A stretch of DNA of 64,000 bases from Oceanispirochaeta crateris (GCF_008329965.1 NZ_CP036150.1:2832439-2896438); one strand, 5' to 3'. Shown: positions 1 to 9,117, counted from the stretch's first letter. Numbers and translations are program-made. The notes: generated from the letters alone by a model not told the origin.

Positions 1-1
1 T

Positions 2-844
2 CTCGTCCCCTGGCAGATTCAGGGGGAGAGAACCGGTGCTGTCTTGAAATTTATCCCCGTGGATGAATCGGGAGAACTAAACCTAGAGGTTCTGAAAACC
101 CTCTGGTCTCCCAGGACAAAACTCCTGGCCTTAACGCATATGTCCAATGTCCTTGGCACAATCAATCCCGTCAAAGAAATCATTAAACTGGCTCATGAAC
201 GGGGAGTGAAAGTCCTGATAGACGGAGCCCAGAGCGTACCTCATATAAAGGTGGATGTACAGGATTTGAATTGTGATTTCCTGGCATTTTCTGGGCATAA
301 GATGTGTGGACCCACAGGAACAGGAGTCCTCTATGGAAAAAGGGAGCTCCTGGACGAGTTGCCTCCTTTTCGCGGAGGAGGAGAAATGATCCGGTCAGTT
401 TTCCTGGATCATAGCGAATGGAACAGCCTTCCCCATAAATTCGAAGCGGGAACCCCCAATATTGCCGGAGTGGTCGGCCTGGCCGCGGCAGTCCACTACC
501 TTCAGAGCTGGGGGATGGATAGAATTGAGGAGCAGGAAAAGATTCTGACAAAAAGATTAATACGGGGATTGGACTCTCTGGAGGAATATACCCTTTACGG
601 GAAAGGACGACATAGGGGAGGAATTGCAGCCTTTACGAGAAAGGGGACCCATTCCCATGACCTGACGCAGTACTTAGACTCGAAGGGATTCGCCCTGCGC
701 GCGGGACACCACTGTGCCCACCCTCTTGCCCGAAAGCTGAATGCTCTTTCCACAACTAGAGCCAGCGTATATTTCTACAACAATGTGGGGCAGATAGACA
801 GCCTTCTTAAGACTCTGGCTGAGGCCGAAGAGTTTGTTTTATAA
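2..844 (+). CDS. sufS: Cysteine desulfurase SufS, 5'-truncated by window edge
   Basis: PLP-dependent cysteine desulfurase that takes sulfur from cysteine for Fe-S cluster assembly in the cytoplasm. The reading frame is open from the first bases of the window (LVPWQIQGERTGAV precedes the first internal start), so the N-terminal third lies outside. Seen: the PLP-lysine motif SGHKMCGPTGTGVLYG and the active-site loop RAGHHCAHP with the catalytic cysteine, which is typical of group II (SufS/CsdA) enzymes. The SufU scaffold gene lies 1.5 kb downstream but is separated from it by a two-component gene pair. Its stop overlaps the convergent kinase gene by 6 bp. Confidence 0.95.
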   Translation, partial: LVPWQIQGERTGAVLKFIPVDESGELNLEVLKTLWSPRTKLLALTHMSNVLGTINPVKEIIKLAHERGVKVLIDGAQSVPHIKVDVQDLNCDFLAFSGHKMCGPTGTGVLYGKRELLDELPPFRGGGEMIRSVFLDHSEWNSLPHKFEAGTPNIAGVVGLAAAVHYLQSWGMDRIEEQEKILTKRLIRGLDSLEEYTLYGKGRHRGGIAAFTRKGTHSHDLTQYLDSKGFALRAGHHCAHPLARKLNALSTTRASVYFYNNVGQIDSLLKTLAEAEEFVL

Positions 845-1903
845 ATTAGAACAGAAGACTTCAGGCTGCTTGTTCGAAAACTCTAGAAAAAAGCAACAAC
901 CCTCGTCAAACTCCCAGCGAACAGAGCCGTCCAGATGCTGGCTCAGAGTCTCGATCATACGAAGACCCAGACCTTTAGCACTGGTCTGAGGATCAAATCC
1001 CGAGCCGTTATCAGAAATACGAAGTAAATACTGGTTTCTTCCTAAATCATCAAGAGATATGAAAATCTCAGGGGTTCCATCAGCCGGGCAACCATATTTC
1101 AGGCTGTTCATAACCACTTCATGAACGATCAGTCCCAAATATAAAACCCTGTAACTGCTGATGGGCATTCCTGTATCGGGCCACTGCCTGTTCAGGCGTA
1201 CGTCCTGTTTTTTTATGGAAAGAACGAGATTGTCCAGGAGAGTATCCATATAGCAGGGAAGATCCAGCATTAGAGGCTGATTTTCAAGGAATAGCTGCTC
1301 ATGAATGAGGGAAATTGAAAAAACCCTGTCTTTCAACTTATCACATTCTTCTCGAAATATGGGATGTTCCATCTTATTGGAATGGAGCTGAATCAGGCTC
1401 TTTATAATGTTCAAATTATTTCTGACCCGATGATTCACCTCTTTGAGGAGCAGTTCCTTGTCTTCAAGACTTTCCCGCAAAAGGGTTTCAGCCGTCCTAC
1501 GGACTTCAATTTCTTTGATCAATTTAATGAAATATTCACTCTGATAACCTGTGATACCACCCACAAGAAGACCACTCAATTCGGCAATATACAGATTCTC
1601 AGGAACAAAAAACATTTGCCCCATTAAATAAAACATCATGATATTCAAAGGGAGGGCCATCATACCGAACAAAAGCCCTCCAGGAAAGCCATACACAAAA
1701 GAAAAGGCTATTAAAGGAATCAGAACAAAATAATTACAGGAGATTTTCAGGAAATCTCCAAAAATTAGCAGTATAATGACATACAGAGCCAAGGCAATAA
1801 AAAGACTTTTATACTTATGATTCTTTAAAATTCTGAAGAGAATAAAATTGATCTTCTTATCAAAGGGAGTCAATATTGATTTATAATTCTGGTTGCTTAT
1901 CAT
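839..1903 (-). CDS. Membrane sensor histidine kinase, HisKA_2/HWE type
   Basis: 354-residue sensor kinase. The N-terminal third has about four to five hydrophobic segments (residues ~30-125) and no periplasmic domain, so it probably senses something in or near the membrane. A short linker leads to the dimerisation motif EVNHRVRNNL with the likely phospho-acceptor H158. The ATPase domain follows, with N-box VHEVVMNSLKYG, G1 box DNGSGF and G2 box GLGLRMIETL. The HRxxNNL pattern belongs to the HisKA_2 group, whose usual partners are single-domain or unusual receivers. It diverges from a lone receiver gene 125 bp away, the likely partner. The ligand is unknown. Confidence 0.9.
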   Translation of the reverse strand: MISNQNYKSILTPFDKKINFILFRILKNHKYKSLFIALALYVIILLIFGDFLKISCNYFVLIPLIAFSFVYGFPGGLLFGMMALPLNIMMFYLMGQMFFVPENLYIAELSGLLVGGITGYQSEYFIKLIKEIEVRRTAETLLRESLEDKELLLKEVNHRVRNNLNIIKSLIQLHSNKMEHPIFREECDKLKDRVFSISLIHEQLFLENQPLMLDLPCYMDTLLDNLVLSIKKQDVRLNRQWPDTGMPISSYRVLYLGLIVHEVVMNSLKYGCPADGTPEIFISLDDLGRNQYLLRISDNGSGFDPQTSAKGLGLRMIETLSQHLDGSVRWEFDEGCCFFLEFSNKQPEVFCSNL

Positions 1904-2028
1904 GGTAATTGGATAATTTATAAGATTTATGCAATACTTGGGTCAACAGAGGTGCTCATATATTTGTGGAGTTTCCTCTAAATTATGTAAAATATTATAA
2001 CAAAATTTAAAAACGGAGACATACAAAA

Positions 2029-2391
2029 ATGGCAAAAACCATTCTTATTGTCGAGGATGAGCCTATCATAGGCATGGAACTGCGGGAAACTCTGGAAAAG
2101 GCTGGATATAAAGTGCCAGATGTTGTCAGAAATGCCGACGGAGTCATGCCCTCAGTGATAAAAAACACACCCGACCTCATTATTATGGACATTTACCTCA
2201 AGAGCTTTATAGATGGAATTGATGCAGCACAGAGAGTCAAGATGATCAATGATACACCCATCATTTTTCTCACAGCATACCCCAATGATTCAATCCGGAA
2301 AAAGGCCATGACAGTAAAACCAGCGGCCTACCTCCTTAAGCCGATCAGAGATGAAGAGCTACAAAGGAAAATAAAAGAGGTCCTGGAATAG
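2029..2391 (+). CDS. Single-domain response regulator (CheY-like receiver)
   Basis: 120 residues, only a receiver domain and no output domain. Seen: acidic pocket E9-D10, phospho-acceptor D54 (LIIMDIYL), the conserved T82-A83 (FLTAY) and K104 (LLKPI). A start at 2029 follows GGAG at a usable distance. It diverges from the HisKA_2 kinase, so it probably receives phosphate from that kinase and signals by protein contact or in a phosphorelay. It lies 13 bp before sufU on the same strand and could be co-transcribed with it. Confidence 0.93.
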   Translation: MAKTILIVEDEPIIGMELRETLEKAGYKVPDVVRNADGVMPSVIKNTPDLIIMDIYLKSFIDGIDAAQRVKMINDTPIIFLTAYPNDSIRKKAMTVKPAAYLLKPIRDEELQRKIKEVLE

Positions 2392-2404
2392 ATTAGGATA
2401 AAGC

Positions 2405-2839
2405 ATGCAGTTTGACGATTTATATAAGGAAATCATCCAGGATCACTACAGACATCCCAGGAACAAACAAGCTCTGAGCGACAAGGACCAGGGCGCCGTT
2501 TTGGATAATCCGTCCTGCGGTGACAGGGTGGCTCTCAAAATAGTTTGGGATGAAGAAGAGAGGATCTCCTCTATTTCTTTTGACGGTGAAGGCTGTTCCA
2601 TCAGCATGGCTTCGGCTTCGATGATGACAGAATTATTAAGCGGTAAAACCCGAGAGGAAGCACTGGCCACTGCCCTGGAAATACACAAAGTTTTCCGGGG
2701 AGAAGAGCCTGGGGAAAATCTGGAACCCTTTGGTGATATTGTGTCCCTTCAGGGTCTGGTGCAGTATCCAGTCCGCCTCAAATGTGCCACCTTGGCCTGG
2801 CAGACATTGGATCTATTACTAAACAAGGAAAAACTCTGA
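2405..2839 (+). CDS. sufU: Fe-S cluster scaffold / sulfur acceptor SufU
   Basis: 144-residue SufU/IscU-type protein. The three cluster or zinc ligands are visible: C38 in NPSCGDR (with D40), C64 in GEGCSIS, and C127 in RLKCATLAW. The insertion between the second and third cysteines fits SufU rather than IscU. In the SufU systems studied, it accepts persulfide from SufS. The nearby SufS gene supports this role. A long open frame starts inside its 3' end in another phase. Confidence 0.94.
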   Translation: MQFDDLYKEIIQDHYRHPRNKQALSDKDQGAVLDNPSCGDRVALKIVWDEEERISSISFDGEGCSISMASASMMTELLSGKTREEALATALEIHKVFRGEEPGENLEPFGDIVSLQGLVQYPVRLKCATLAWQTLDLLLNKEKL

Positions 2840-2844
2840 CACCA

Positions 2845-4266
2845 GTGTTACGATCTCTGCTAACGGCAGCGGGGATAATGGGAGGAATCTCATTCGTCCT
2901 CCTGCCTCTGGCAATCCGTTTCATCCTCACCCCTTTTTTATTCCGAAGAATCAGGAAGACGGGATATAAATGGGAAGATGAACTCAGCCAGGAACGAAGC
3001 AAAGCCATGATGCCTCTACTAAAAAAGAGACTGATGTCATCAGAACGGATGAATCTTCAAGAAGATATCAAGGCCCTCATAGAAGTAGTATCCCCGGCCG
3101 ATGAGACCGGCACAATCCGGCTGAACTTTACTCCTCTCCGATTTCTGGAAATCATGCTCATGGCCTATGAGGATGTCTACTCAAAAAGAAAGAAGAGCTT
3201 TCTTCTCCGTTACCTTTTGGGTCGAAAAATCAGCTGGTATACCCCCTTCCGCCGCGGGTACGAAGCAGGAAGGGTTTTGAAGAACATCCCACTTCTCCAT
3301 TTTTTAAACAAAAAAGGAATTTTTACCCAGACAATACGACTGGCACTTCTACCGGTACTGGGAATACCCGGCCTCCTGTTTTTCAGTATTAGAAGCATTT
3401 TACTCCGCCTTTTTTGGGAAGGCTTCATACGAAGCTTCTACCTCAACCTCCTCTTTAGAACATCACAATACATGCTCTATCTTTATGGTGGGCATTCAAG
3501 AGAAATAGACGACAGGCGGATCAGATTTTCAAAACATGAAATCATACGGAAAAGCCGGCATTTCGACAGAGAACTGTCTCTCATACCCAAAGGAATTCAA
3601 AACAAAGAAGTTCTAAACGATATGATCAAAGCCTATGAAAGGATTCTCCTCAATGCCGGCCTGACTCCCGATCCGGCTTTTTCACTCCATCCGGATGCAG
3701 ACTTGAAAAGATTCCGTTTCAAGGGAAAAGTAGAAGGATTTCTCAGAAAAACAATTTCAGCCGTTTATGAAGAACTGGGGTCCTCCTCTGAACCTCCTGC
3801 AACAAAGGTAATTCTGAAGCATTTGGTTCAGAGTATCTCCAGCCTTTATTATCCAGGCAAAGAAAAGCCATTGGAATCCTACAGACTGAATCAGCTTATC
3901 TCAATCTCATACAAACTCAGCATTATTGCTTTGGGATCAGTCTACTCCAATGCACCTGGAAGCCGCTTTGCCCTAGAAAAGATGTCGGTAGACCTGTTTA
4001 GAAAAGTCAGGGAATTCAGCAAACAGCCACTGATCACCCTTCTCAGCTCCAAGGGAAAAGACTCGTGGAAAAACCTCAGGCCCTTTTTCAAAATGCGGCA
4101 AATATTGAAATTAAGAAAAGCCACTCCAGGAGGCATTGCCGGACTGGGTCTGCCACTCTTTGGTAGAATACTACAGGACAAGGGAAAAGAAGTCATCCTA
4201 TACCGCATTGGCCGGGCTTTGATCCGCACTACATTGATGGAAGAAACCGAACTTCCTGATCCTTAA
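2845..4266 (+). CDS. Unrecognised membrane protein
   Basis: I do not recognise the family. The frame can open at ATG 2782, inside sufU, at GTG 2845 just after the sufU stop, or at ATG 2878. I prefer 2845 because a 58 bp overlap with sufU would be unusual, but no start has an ideal ribosome-binding site. Hydrophobic stretches occur near the N-terminus (GIMGGISFVLLPLAIRFI) and around residues ~165-220. The rest is basic and helical, rich in R and K, without catalytic motifs I can name. It ends with a 4 bp tail-to-tail overlap with the hydroxylase gene. Confidence 0.75.
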   Translation: MLRSLLTAAGIMGGISFVLLPLAIRFILTPFLFRRIRKTGYKWEDELSQERSKAMMPLLKKRLMSSERMNLQEDIKALIEVVSPADETGTIRLNFTPLRFLEIMLMAYEDVYSKRKKSFLLRYLLGRKISWYTPFRRGYEAGRVLKNIPLLHFLNKKGIFTQTIRLALLPVLGIPGLLFFSIRSILLRLFWEGFIRSFYLNLLFRTSQYMLYLYGGHSREIDDRRIRFSKHEIIRKSRHFDRELSLIPKGIQNKEVLNDMIKAYERILLNAGLTPDPAFSLHPDADLKRFRFKGKVEGFLRKTISAVYEELGSSSEPPATKVILKHLVQSISSLYYPGKEKPLESYRLNQLISISYKLSIIALGSVYSNAPGSRFALEKMSVDLFRKVREFSKQPLITLLSSKGKDSWKNLRPFFKMRQILKLRKATPGGIAGLGLPLFGRILQDKGKEVILYRIGRALIRTTLMEETELPDP

Positions 4267-5069
4267 GCGCCCTGTTTCCCCATGCCTTTGATAGAATAAG
4301 ATTTGGCTTTACCGTCAAAAGGCATGAGCAGGCTCTTTAAAATTGACCGATCTTCTCCATTCGTATAACCGGAAAGACCCAATAGAAAGCTTTTCTGATC
4401 CTGCACAGGATTCTGCCTGTACGTTCCAAAAATAAAATCCCACCATGTCAGACAAAAGCCAAAATTCCTGTTTGTTTCTCTCAAACGCACCGAATGATGA
4501 ATTCGATGCATGTCGGGTGTAACCAGAAAAAACCTGAGAACCCGGTCTGCTCCTAAGGGGATTTGAATGCAGGAATGATTAAAAAGAGAGCATCCATTGA
4601 GGATGATTTCAAAAAGGATAACTCCAGATGCCGGTACCCCAATGAGAAGAACGGCGGAGACCTTAATCCCTAGAGAAATAAAGATTTCTACAGGATGGAA
4701 GCGAACGGCAGAAGTCGCGTTCAGGGTTCTGTCTGCATGATGTACCTTATGAAGTTGCCACAAGAGGGGGACAGAATGAAACATGAGGTGTTGAAAGTAA
4801 ATGACCATGTCCAAAAGGAGCAGCGACAGGATGAGATGCACAGGAAAGGGCAGACTCAAAGAGTACAAAAATCCCCTGTTTCCGGCATTCATAGCCAAAA
4901 CAGCTATATTGATGGGAAGAATAAATACAATCAGTGAATTGATCAGCGAAAGTGAGAGATTACAGATCCTGTTTTTCAGCAGTGTCCCTTGTTGCCTTCT
5001 TGGAAAAAATGATTCCCAGAGAACAAAGAGAACAAGCAGACCTCCGAAAATAATGAGCCTTATCACCAT
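4263..5069 (-). CDS. Fatty acid hydroxylase / sterol desaturase family membrane protein
   Basis: Integral membrane di-iron oxygenase-type protein of about 268 residues. Seen: the histidine clusters HLMFH, HKVHH and HRIHH, spaced as in the family (PF04116), followed by the typical NFGFCLTWWDFIFGTY segment. The start at 5069 is supported by AAGGGAGGAACC directly upstream; a longer frame to 5162 lacks such a site. Members hydroxylate or desaturate lipids using O2. The substrate cannot be read from sequence. It diverges from the phosphoesterase-HAD gene. Confidence 0.85.
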   Translation of the reverse strand: MVIRLIIFGGLLVLFVLWESFFPRRQQGTLLKNRICNLSLSLINSLIVFILPINIAVLAMNAGNRGFLYSLSLPFPVHLILSLLLLDMVIYFQHLMFHSVPLLWQLHKVHHADRTLNATSAVRFHPVEIFISLGIKVSAVLLIGVPASGVILFEIILNGCSLFNHSCIQIPLGADRVLRFFLVTPDMHRIHHSVRLRETNRNFGFCLTWWDFIFGTYRQNPVQDQKSFLLGLSGYTNGEDRSILKSLLMPFDGKAKSYSIKGMGKQGA

Positions 5070-5127
5070 GGTTCCTCCCTTATGACTATTCCCAATTTTT
5101 CTAATATTAACTAAAATCCTAAGCAAT

Positions 5128-6501
5128 ATGAAATCACTGAAAATCGGCCATATAACCGACATTCATTACCGCTATTATACACCGGGATCGTCTCATAAAC
5201 ATAAGAACAGAAGCCGTGAGATGCCAATTATGCTCGAGAAAGTTCTCCAGAACCTGAAAGGTGAGATCGATATCCTGGTCATTACAGGTGATATCATAGA
5301 TACTCCCGGGGTTGTACTCAAGCATAACAACTATTACATGGATCTCACCACCCCTTTTAAGAAGATGATCCGGAAAGATTATCTGGCCATCAGATCTTTA
5401 TTGGATAAGTCGGGTATTCCCTGGATTATTATACCGGGGAATAAGGATGATCCGGAACTCTTCTCCGAGATATGGGGAGACCAAGCTCTGGTGAGGGATT
5501 TTATGGGATACCGGTTTATCAGTTTTCATGACCGCCAATGGGAAGGAGGACAACCCCGTCGTTTTGATAGGGAACGAAAGCTGATGGAGACCATGCTGAA
5601 TGACCCGGAGAGTCCCCCTCAGATTCATCTGCAGCATTTTCTCTGCACACCAGCCAATGGGATAAAATTGAAGCATATCTATAAGGAATCCGAAAACCTG
5701 AGAAAACTATGCGCCCGCTCTGGCAAAGTCATACTCAGTCTATCAGGGCACTATCATCCTGGAATAAAAGAATACAAAATAAACGAGACTTCCTGGATTT
5801 CTGCTCCAGCCTTCTGCGCCAAGCCCCACCCCTACCTTATCCATGAACTGAAAGGTCGATCCCTTGTAAAAACTAGACGCCTCGAAGTACAGAAGCGCAG
5901 CATACATAAAAATAAACCTGTCGTTTTTCTCGATAGAGATGGAGTCATTTCCACCCTCTCATCCTACACAACAGGTCCCGAAAAAATGGAATTGATTCCT
6001 GGGGCGGCTCAGGCAATTTGGAACCTAAAAGAGGCAGGATTTGCTGTAGTTGTGAATACAAACCAATCCTGCATTGGCCTTGGGTATGTTCCCGAATCAA
6101 TCGTCCTTTTAAACCATGAATACATGTGCTACCTCCTTACCAGTGAAACAGGGACCCCTGAGAGCCAGCCCGATGCGATCTATTTCAGTAGTGGTGCCGG
6201 AAAGAAAGCGGTCCATCCCGACTACAGCGACACCAGTATTGCTAAACCATCCCCTGTCCTCCTGAATAAGGCAGTGTCACTCCTGGGATTAAACCGAAAA
6301 CATGGTTGGATGATTGGAGATCGTGAAGGTGATTTGATTTGCGCCATCAACGGGAAGGTAACCCCCCTACTGGTAAGAACCGGTGATGGGAGGATAACCG
6401 AAAAGAATATTAAAGACAAAAAGATCCCGAACCTTGTCATAAAAAACAACATTCTGGAAGCCTCTGAATTTATTATAAACAACTTTAAATCTCAAAAGTA
6501 A
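5128..6501 (+). CDS. Metallophosphoesterase fused to HAD-IIIA-type phosphatase
   Basis: 457-residue two-domain protein. Residues ~1-240 form a calcineurin-like phosphoesterase: D11-x-H13, G54-D55, G104-N105-K106-D107 and G207-H208-Y209-H210. The usual GNHD motif reads GNKD here. Residues ~263-445 form a HAD phosphatase: DRDGV with D269 and D271, the NTNQS motif, and the late GDREGD motif. The HAD half resembles HisB/GmhB phosphatases but lacks the cysteine-histidine zinc loop of GmhB. No signal peptide is seen, so it is probably cytoplasmic. Substrates are unknown; sugar or nucleotide phosphates are possible. A hairpin terminator follows. Confidence 0.85.
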   Translation: MKSLKIGHITDIHYRYYTPGSSHKHKNRSREMPIMLEKVLQNLKGEIDILVITGDIIDTPGVVLKHNNYYMDLTTPFKKMIRKDYLAIRSLLDKSGIPWIIIPGNKDDPELFSEIWGDQALVRDFMGYRFISFHDRQWEGGQPRRFDRERKLMETMLNDPESPPQIHLQHFLCTPANGIKLKHIYKESENLRKLCARSGKVILSLSGHYHPGIKEYKINETSWISAPAFCAKPHPYLIHELKGRSLVKTRRLEVQKRSIHKNKPVVFLDRDGVISTLSSYTTGPEKMELIPGAAQAIWNLKEAGFAVVVNTNQSCIGLGYVPESIVLLNHEYMCYLLTSETGTPESQPDAIYFSSGAGKKAVHPDYSDTSIAKPSPVLLNKAVSLLGLNRKHGWMIGDREGDLICAINGKVTPLLVRTGDGRITEKNIKDKKIPNLVIKNNILEASEFIINNFKSQK

Positions 6502-6513
6502 CAAAGATGATTG

Positions 6514-6558
6514 ATTAATCCAGAATCAATGAATTCTGGTAGATTAATGCTTTTTTTT
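6514..6558 (+). terminator. Rho-independent terminator after the phosphoesterase-HAD gene
   Basis: ATTAATCCAGAAT (6514-6526) pairs with ATTCTGGTAGATTAAT (6533-6548) across a 6-base loop with a small bulge. A run of eight T follows at 6551-6558. Confidence 0.75.
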
Positions 6559-6645
6559 CCCTTGTCACCTGAATAAAACGGGTTTAATCTGGAATTCAGA
6601 TTGTTTTTAGTAAAAACTATAATTCTTCAGGGAGAGACAAATTAA

Positions 6646-7278
6646 ATGAAAAAAGCACTCTTACTTCTCGTCTGTTTAACCGTTGTTTTATCTGCAAATA
6701 TTTTTGCAGATTCAATGAAAGTTAAAACAACTTATGGTGATTGGAAAATCACATCAACCATGCTGTCACAAACAGATTTGCTTGCTGGAATGACCAAGGC
6801 AAACATCTATGCACCGCAGAGCGGAACCATGGTTTATGAGTTTAAAGCAAAGTACATTGATGGCCTCGCCGATGGAAAAGGTGGGTTCGGTATCCATGTA
6901 TTTGTAGATAAACCATCTACCGGCAAGGCTTGGGGTGAGGGAGAATCCTACCTTCTATGGGTCAATTATGATGAAAATCCCGTTTCAGATTCAACACCCA
7001 AAGGCCTGAGCGCTCAAATTTACAAGAGTGAATCCAACAGCCGGATGAATCTAGTTCAAAGTGTTTCTCTCAAGTCTGTAGAACCCATGCTTGCTAAATA
7101 TCTGGGCTACACCCTTCCTATCAAAATAGTCATTGACGGCAAAACAGGAATGGCAAAAGTGTACGACCCATTCAAAGCCAATTATTATTACAAATTTCCC
7201 TTAAGCTCTGATACACCCTTGGAGGGAAATTATATAGCCTTAAGAACAAACAGCATGGGTGTGGCTTTCAGTCAATAA
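6646..7278 (+). CDS. Secreted protein of unknown function
   Basis: 210 residues. A clear Sec signal peptide (MKKALLLLVCLTVVLSANIFA, cleavage near A21-D22) sends it across the inner membrane. No lipobox is seen. The mature part is rich in aromatic and small residues with an alternating pattern, suggesting a beta-sandwich; I cannot assign a family. A GGGAGAG site lies upstream. It is a single-gene unit bounded by terminators on both sides. Confidence 0.8.
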   Translation: MKKALLLLVCLTVVLSANIFADSMKVKTTYGDWKITSTMLSQTDLLAGMTKANIYAPQSGTMVYEFKAKYIDGLADGKGGFGIHVFVDKPSTGKAWGEGESYLLWVNYDENPVSDSTPKGLSAQIYKSESNSRMNLVQSVSLKSVEPMLAKYLGYTLPIKIVIDGKTGMAKVYDPFKANYYYKFPLSSDTPLEGNYIALRTNSMGVAFSQ

Positions 7279-7312
7279 ACCCAAGCCATCAGACTCATAA
7301 ACTCAAATTCAG

Positions 7313-7342
7313 AAGGCCGAAAGGATATTCGGCCTTTCATTT
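7313..7342 (+). terminator. Rho-independent terminator
   Basis: AAGGCCGAA (7313-7321) and TTCGGCCTT (7328-7336) form a perfect 9 bp stem with a 6-base loop, followed by a short T-rich tail. It ends the secreted-protein gene. Confidence 0.8.
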
Positions 7343-7373
7343 ATGTCCCCTCCTGTACTAGAATCGAAAGAAT

Positions 7374-7967
7374 ATGAAACAACTAAAATCTGCAATGAGA
7401 AAGACTCTCCAAGCGCGCCTGGATGATTTATCAAAAGATGAGATTTCGAGGCTGAGTCATACAATCTGCAACACCGTTCTTGGGTCTTCAGATTGGAAAG
7501 AGGCCACTGTCATTCTGGCGTACCTGTCGTTCAATCAGGAAATATCTTTAGACGAACTGGTTATGGAGTCACTTCAAGAAGGAAAGGCTGTTTTTGTTCC
7601 TAGAATCAAGGATAAGGCCATGGAGTTTCATGAAATAAAGAGCCTGGATTCGGCTTTCCTTGAAATAAATAAATGGAATATCAGAGAACCCCTGCTAGAC
7701 TCTCCCCGGTTTGATCCGGAAACATCCAGGAAGGTTCTGATGCTCGTTCCTGCGCTGGGATTTACGAGAGAAGGCATAAGGATGGGGCGGGGAGGAGGAT
7801 ATTACGACCGCTACCTTGAAAGGGTCGAAAAAAACCTGAATATGACCACCATGGGAATCTGCTGGGAGGCTGTATTAATGGATGAAATCCCTACTGAAGA
7901 TCATGATAAGAGTGTTCAGACAATCTGTTGTGAAGACCGTCTGATCCGACCTCATTCTTTAAATTGA
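7374..7967 (+). CDS. 5-formyltetrahydrofolate cyclo-ligase
   Basis: 197 residues, the usual family length. ATP-dependent conversion of 5-formyl-THF to 5,10-methenyl-THF in one-carbon metabolism. Seen: the C-terminal signature GIRMGRGGGYYDRYL, an N-terminal basic segment (MRKTLQARLDDLS) and VLAYLSFNQEISLD. The start lacks a strong ribosome-binding site, with only GAAAG nearby. The 3' end overlaps a convergent small gene by 16 bp. Confidence 0.92.
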   Translation: MKQLKSAMRKTLQARLDDLSKDEISRLSHTICNTVLGSSDWKEATVILAYLSFNQEISLDELVMESLQEGKAVFVPRIKDKAMEFHEIKSLDSAFLEINKWNIREPLLDSPRFDPETSRKVLMLVPALGFTREGIRMGRGGGYYDRYLERVEKNLNMTTMGICWEAVLMDEIPTEDHDKSVQTICCEDRLIRPHSLN

Positions 7968-8323
7968 TCCAGTTCTTTTGTTATGACTTTCAAGCTTTCT
8001 TTAGAAAAAAGACGGGGACTGCCGTCGCTGCTATTCAGGTCTTCGCCATAGAAACCAATGCGGGTTTCAAGGACAGATCGCATAGACTCCAAATACTCTT
8101 CCTTCAGGGGAATCACCCGATCCAGAATCACAATTCCTTCATAACTGGTTCTGACTTGAGCCCAGGTTAACTCACGAATTTCTTCAATTGTAAGAACAGC
8201 TGTTTCCATGAGGGCAAGGAAGTGAGACTCGGCCTTCTCCCAATGAAACTGCTCCAGCATAACAGCCGCTCTCCGGCTGTATTTATCGGCTCTGTGTTTT
8301 TGACTTCTTCTATTGGTTTTCAT
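7952..8323 (-). CDS. Small unknown protein, faintly recombinase-like
   Basis: 123 residues, strongly basic N-terminus (RRSQKHRADKYSRR), no signal peptide or membrane segment. The stretch LTIEEIRELTWAQVR followed by VIPLKEEYL recalls the start of a tyrosine-recombinase catalytic domain, but the catalytic R, H and Y set cannot be found, so I do not call it one. It overlaps the end of the cyclo-ligase gene. The start ATG at 8323 is the only early one. Confidence 0.5.
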   Translation of the reverse strand: MKTNRRSQKHRADKYSRRAAVMLEQFHWEKAESHFLALMETAVLTIEEIRELTWAQVRTSYEGIVILDRVIPLKEEYLESMRSVLETRIGFYGEDLNSSDGSPRLFSKESLKVITKELDQFKE

Positions 8324-8520
8324 CTGTCAAGGATACTATCATAATGAAAGAAGAACATCAAAACCCCCTAAAAAAGTCTGACATCCCTCTCATTTTGATC
8401 CCGCACTACCCTAACTGAGATAAAGAAATCCTTGATTGTCCTCTATTATCCTATTATCTTGAACAATACAGGCTGTCAGTAATTCTGGCAGTAAACACGC
8501 TTTAATTTAAGGACCATACA

Positions 8521-9108
8521 ATGGGTAAAATAAAGTCAGCACTTGAGTTGGCAATGGAAAAAACAGCAGATCTGAAGGCTGATAAACAGGTTGTCAAGAA
8601 GAACACGCAAATAAGGGAAGGCCGGGTATCAGCCTCTCAATATATGGACAATCCTGCCAATGCAGATTTGAAAGAAAAATTAAAGAGCCTGAAAGGTGAA
8701 GAACTGGAATGGTTTAAAACTGGTGCTGCCGAGGCATTTCTGGCAAACTTAACCCTCCCCCGGATAGAAGCGGATGTATCAAAACTTCCGGCTTTAAGCG
8801 ATGCCCTGGGAGTTCTGACAGGCAAGAAGAAAGAAATTGAGGAAATGTTTGGTCAGCTTGAGCAGCTTTTTACACAATACCTGAGCAATCTGGATCATTT
8901 GGAAGAATCCTTGAAGAAACAATATGAACCTCAACTCCGACAAAAAGAGCTGAAAATGAGGCAGCAGACCGGCCAAAGTGTGCAGTTAACACCGGAGCAG
9001 GACCCCGAATTTCTTCAGCTGCTTTCAGATCAGATGAGCCGGATGGATCAACAGTACAATGAGGTATTGAAACAAGCCAAAGATCAATTGAAACAGGGTA
9101 TGATATAA
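8521..9108 (+). CDS. Unknown cytoplasmic coiled-coil protein
   Basis: 195 residues, highly charged and helical, no signal peptide. The C-terminal half (residues ~100-195) is heptad-rich with many K, E, Q and L, suggesting a coiled coil. AAGGA lies 8 bases before the ATG. It ends 9 bp before rarA and is probably co-transcribed with it, which hints at a DNA-maintenance or housekeeping role but does not prove one. I do not recognise the family. Confidence 0.75.
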   Translation: MGKIKSALELAMEKTADLKADKQVVKKNTQIREGRVSASQYMDNPANADLKEKLKSLKGEELEWFKTGAAEAFLANLTLPRIEADVSKLPALSDALGVLTGKKKEIEEMFGQLEQLFTQYLSNLDHLEESLKKQYEPQLRQKELKMRQQTGQSVQLTPEQDPEFLQLLSDQMSRMDQQYNEVLKQAKDQLKQGMI

Positions 9109-9117
9109 TCCACCTTC

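Noticed and set aside
8464-8500. CTGTCAG / CTGGCAG inverted repeat before the coiled-coil gene
   Set aside because: Short imperfect arms that do not line up with the promoter or start in a convincing way.
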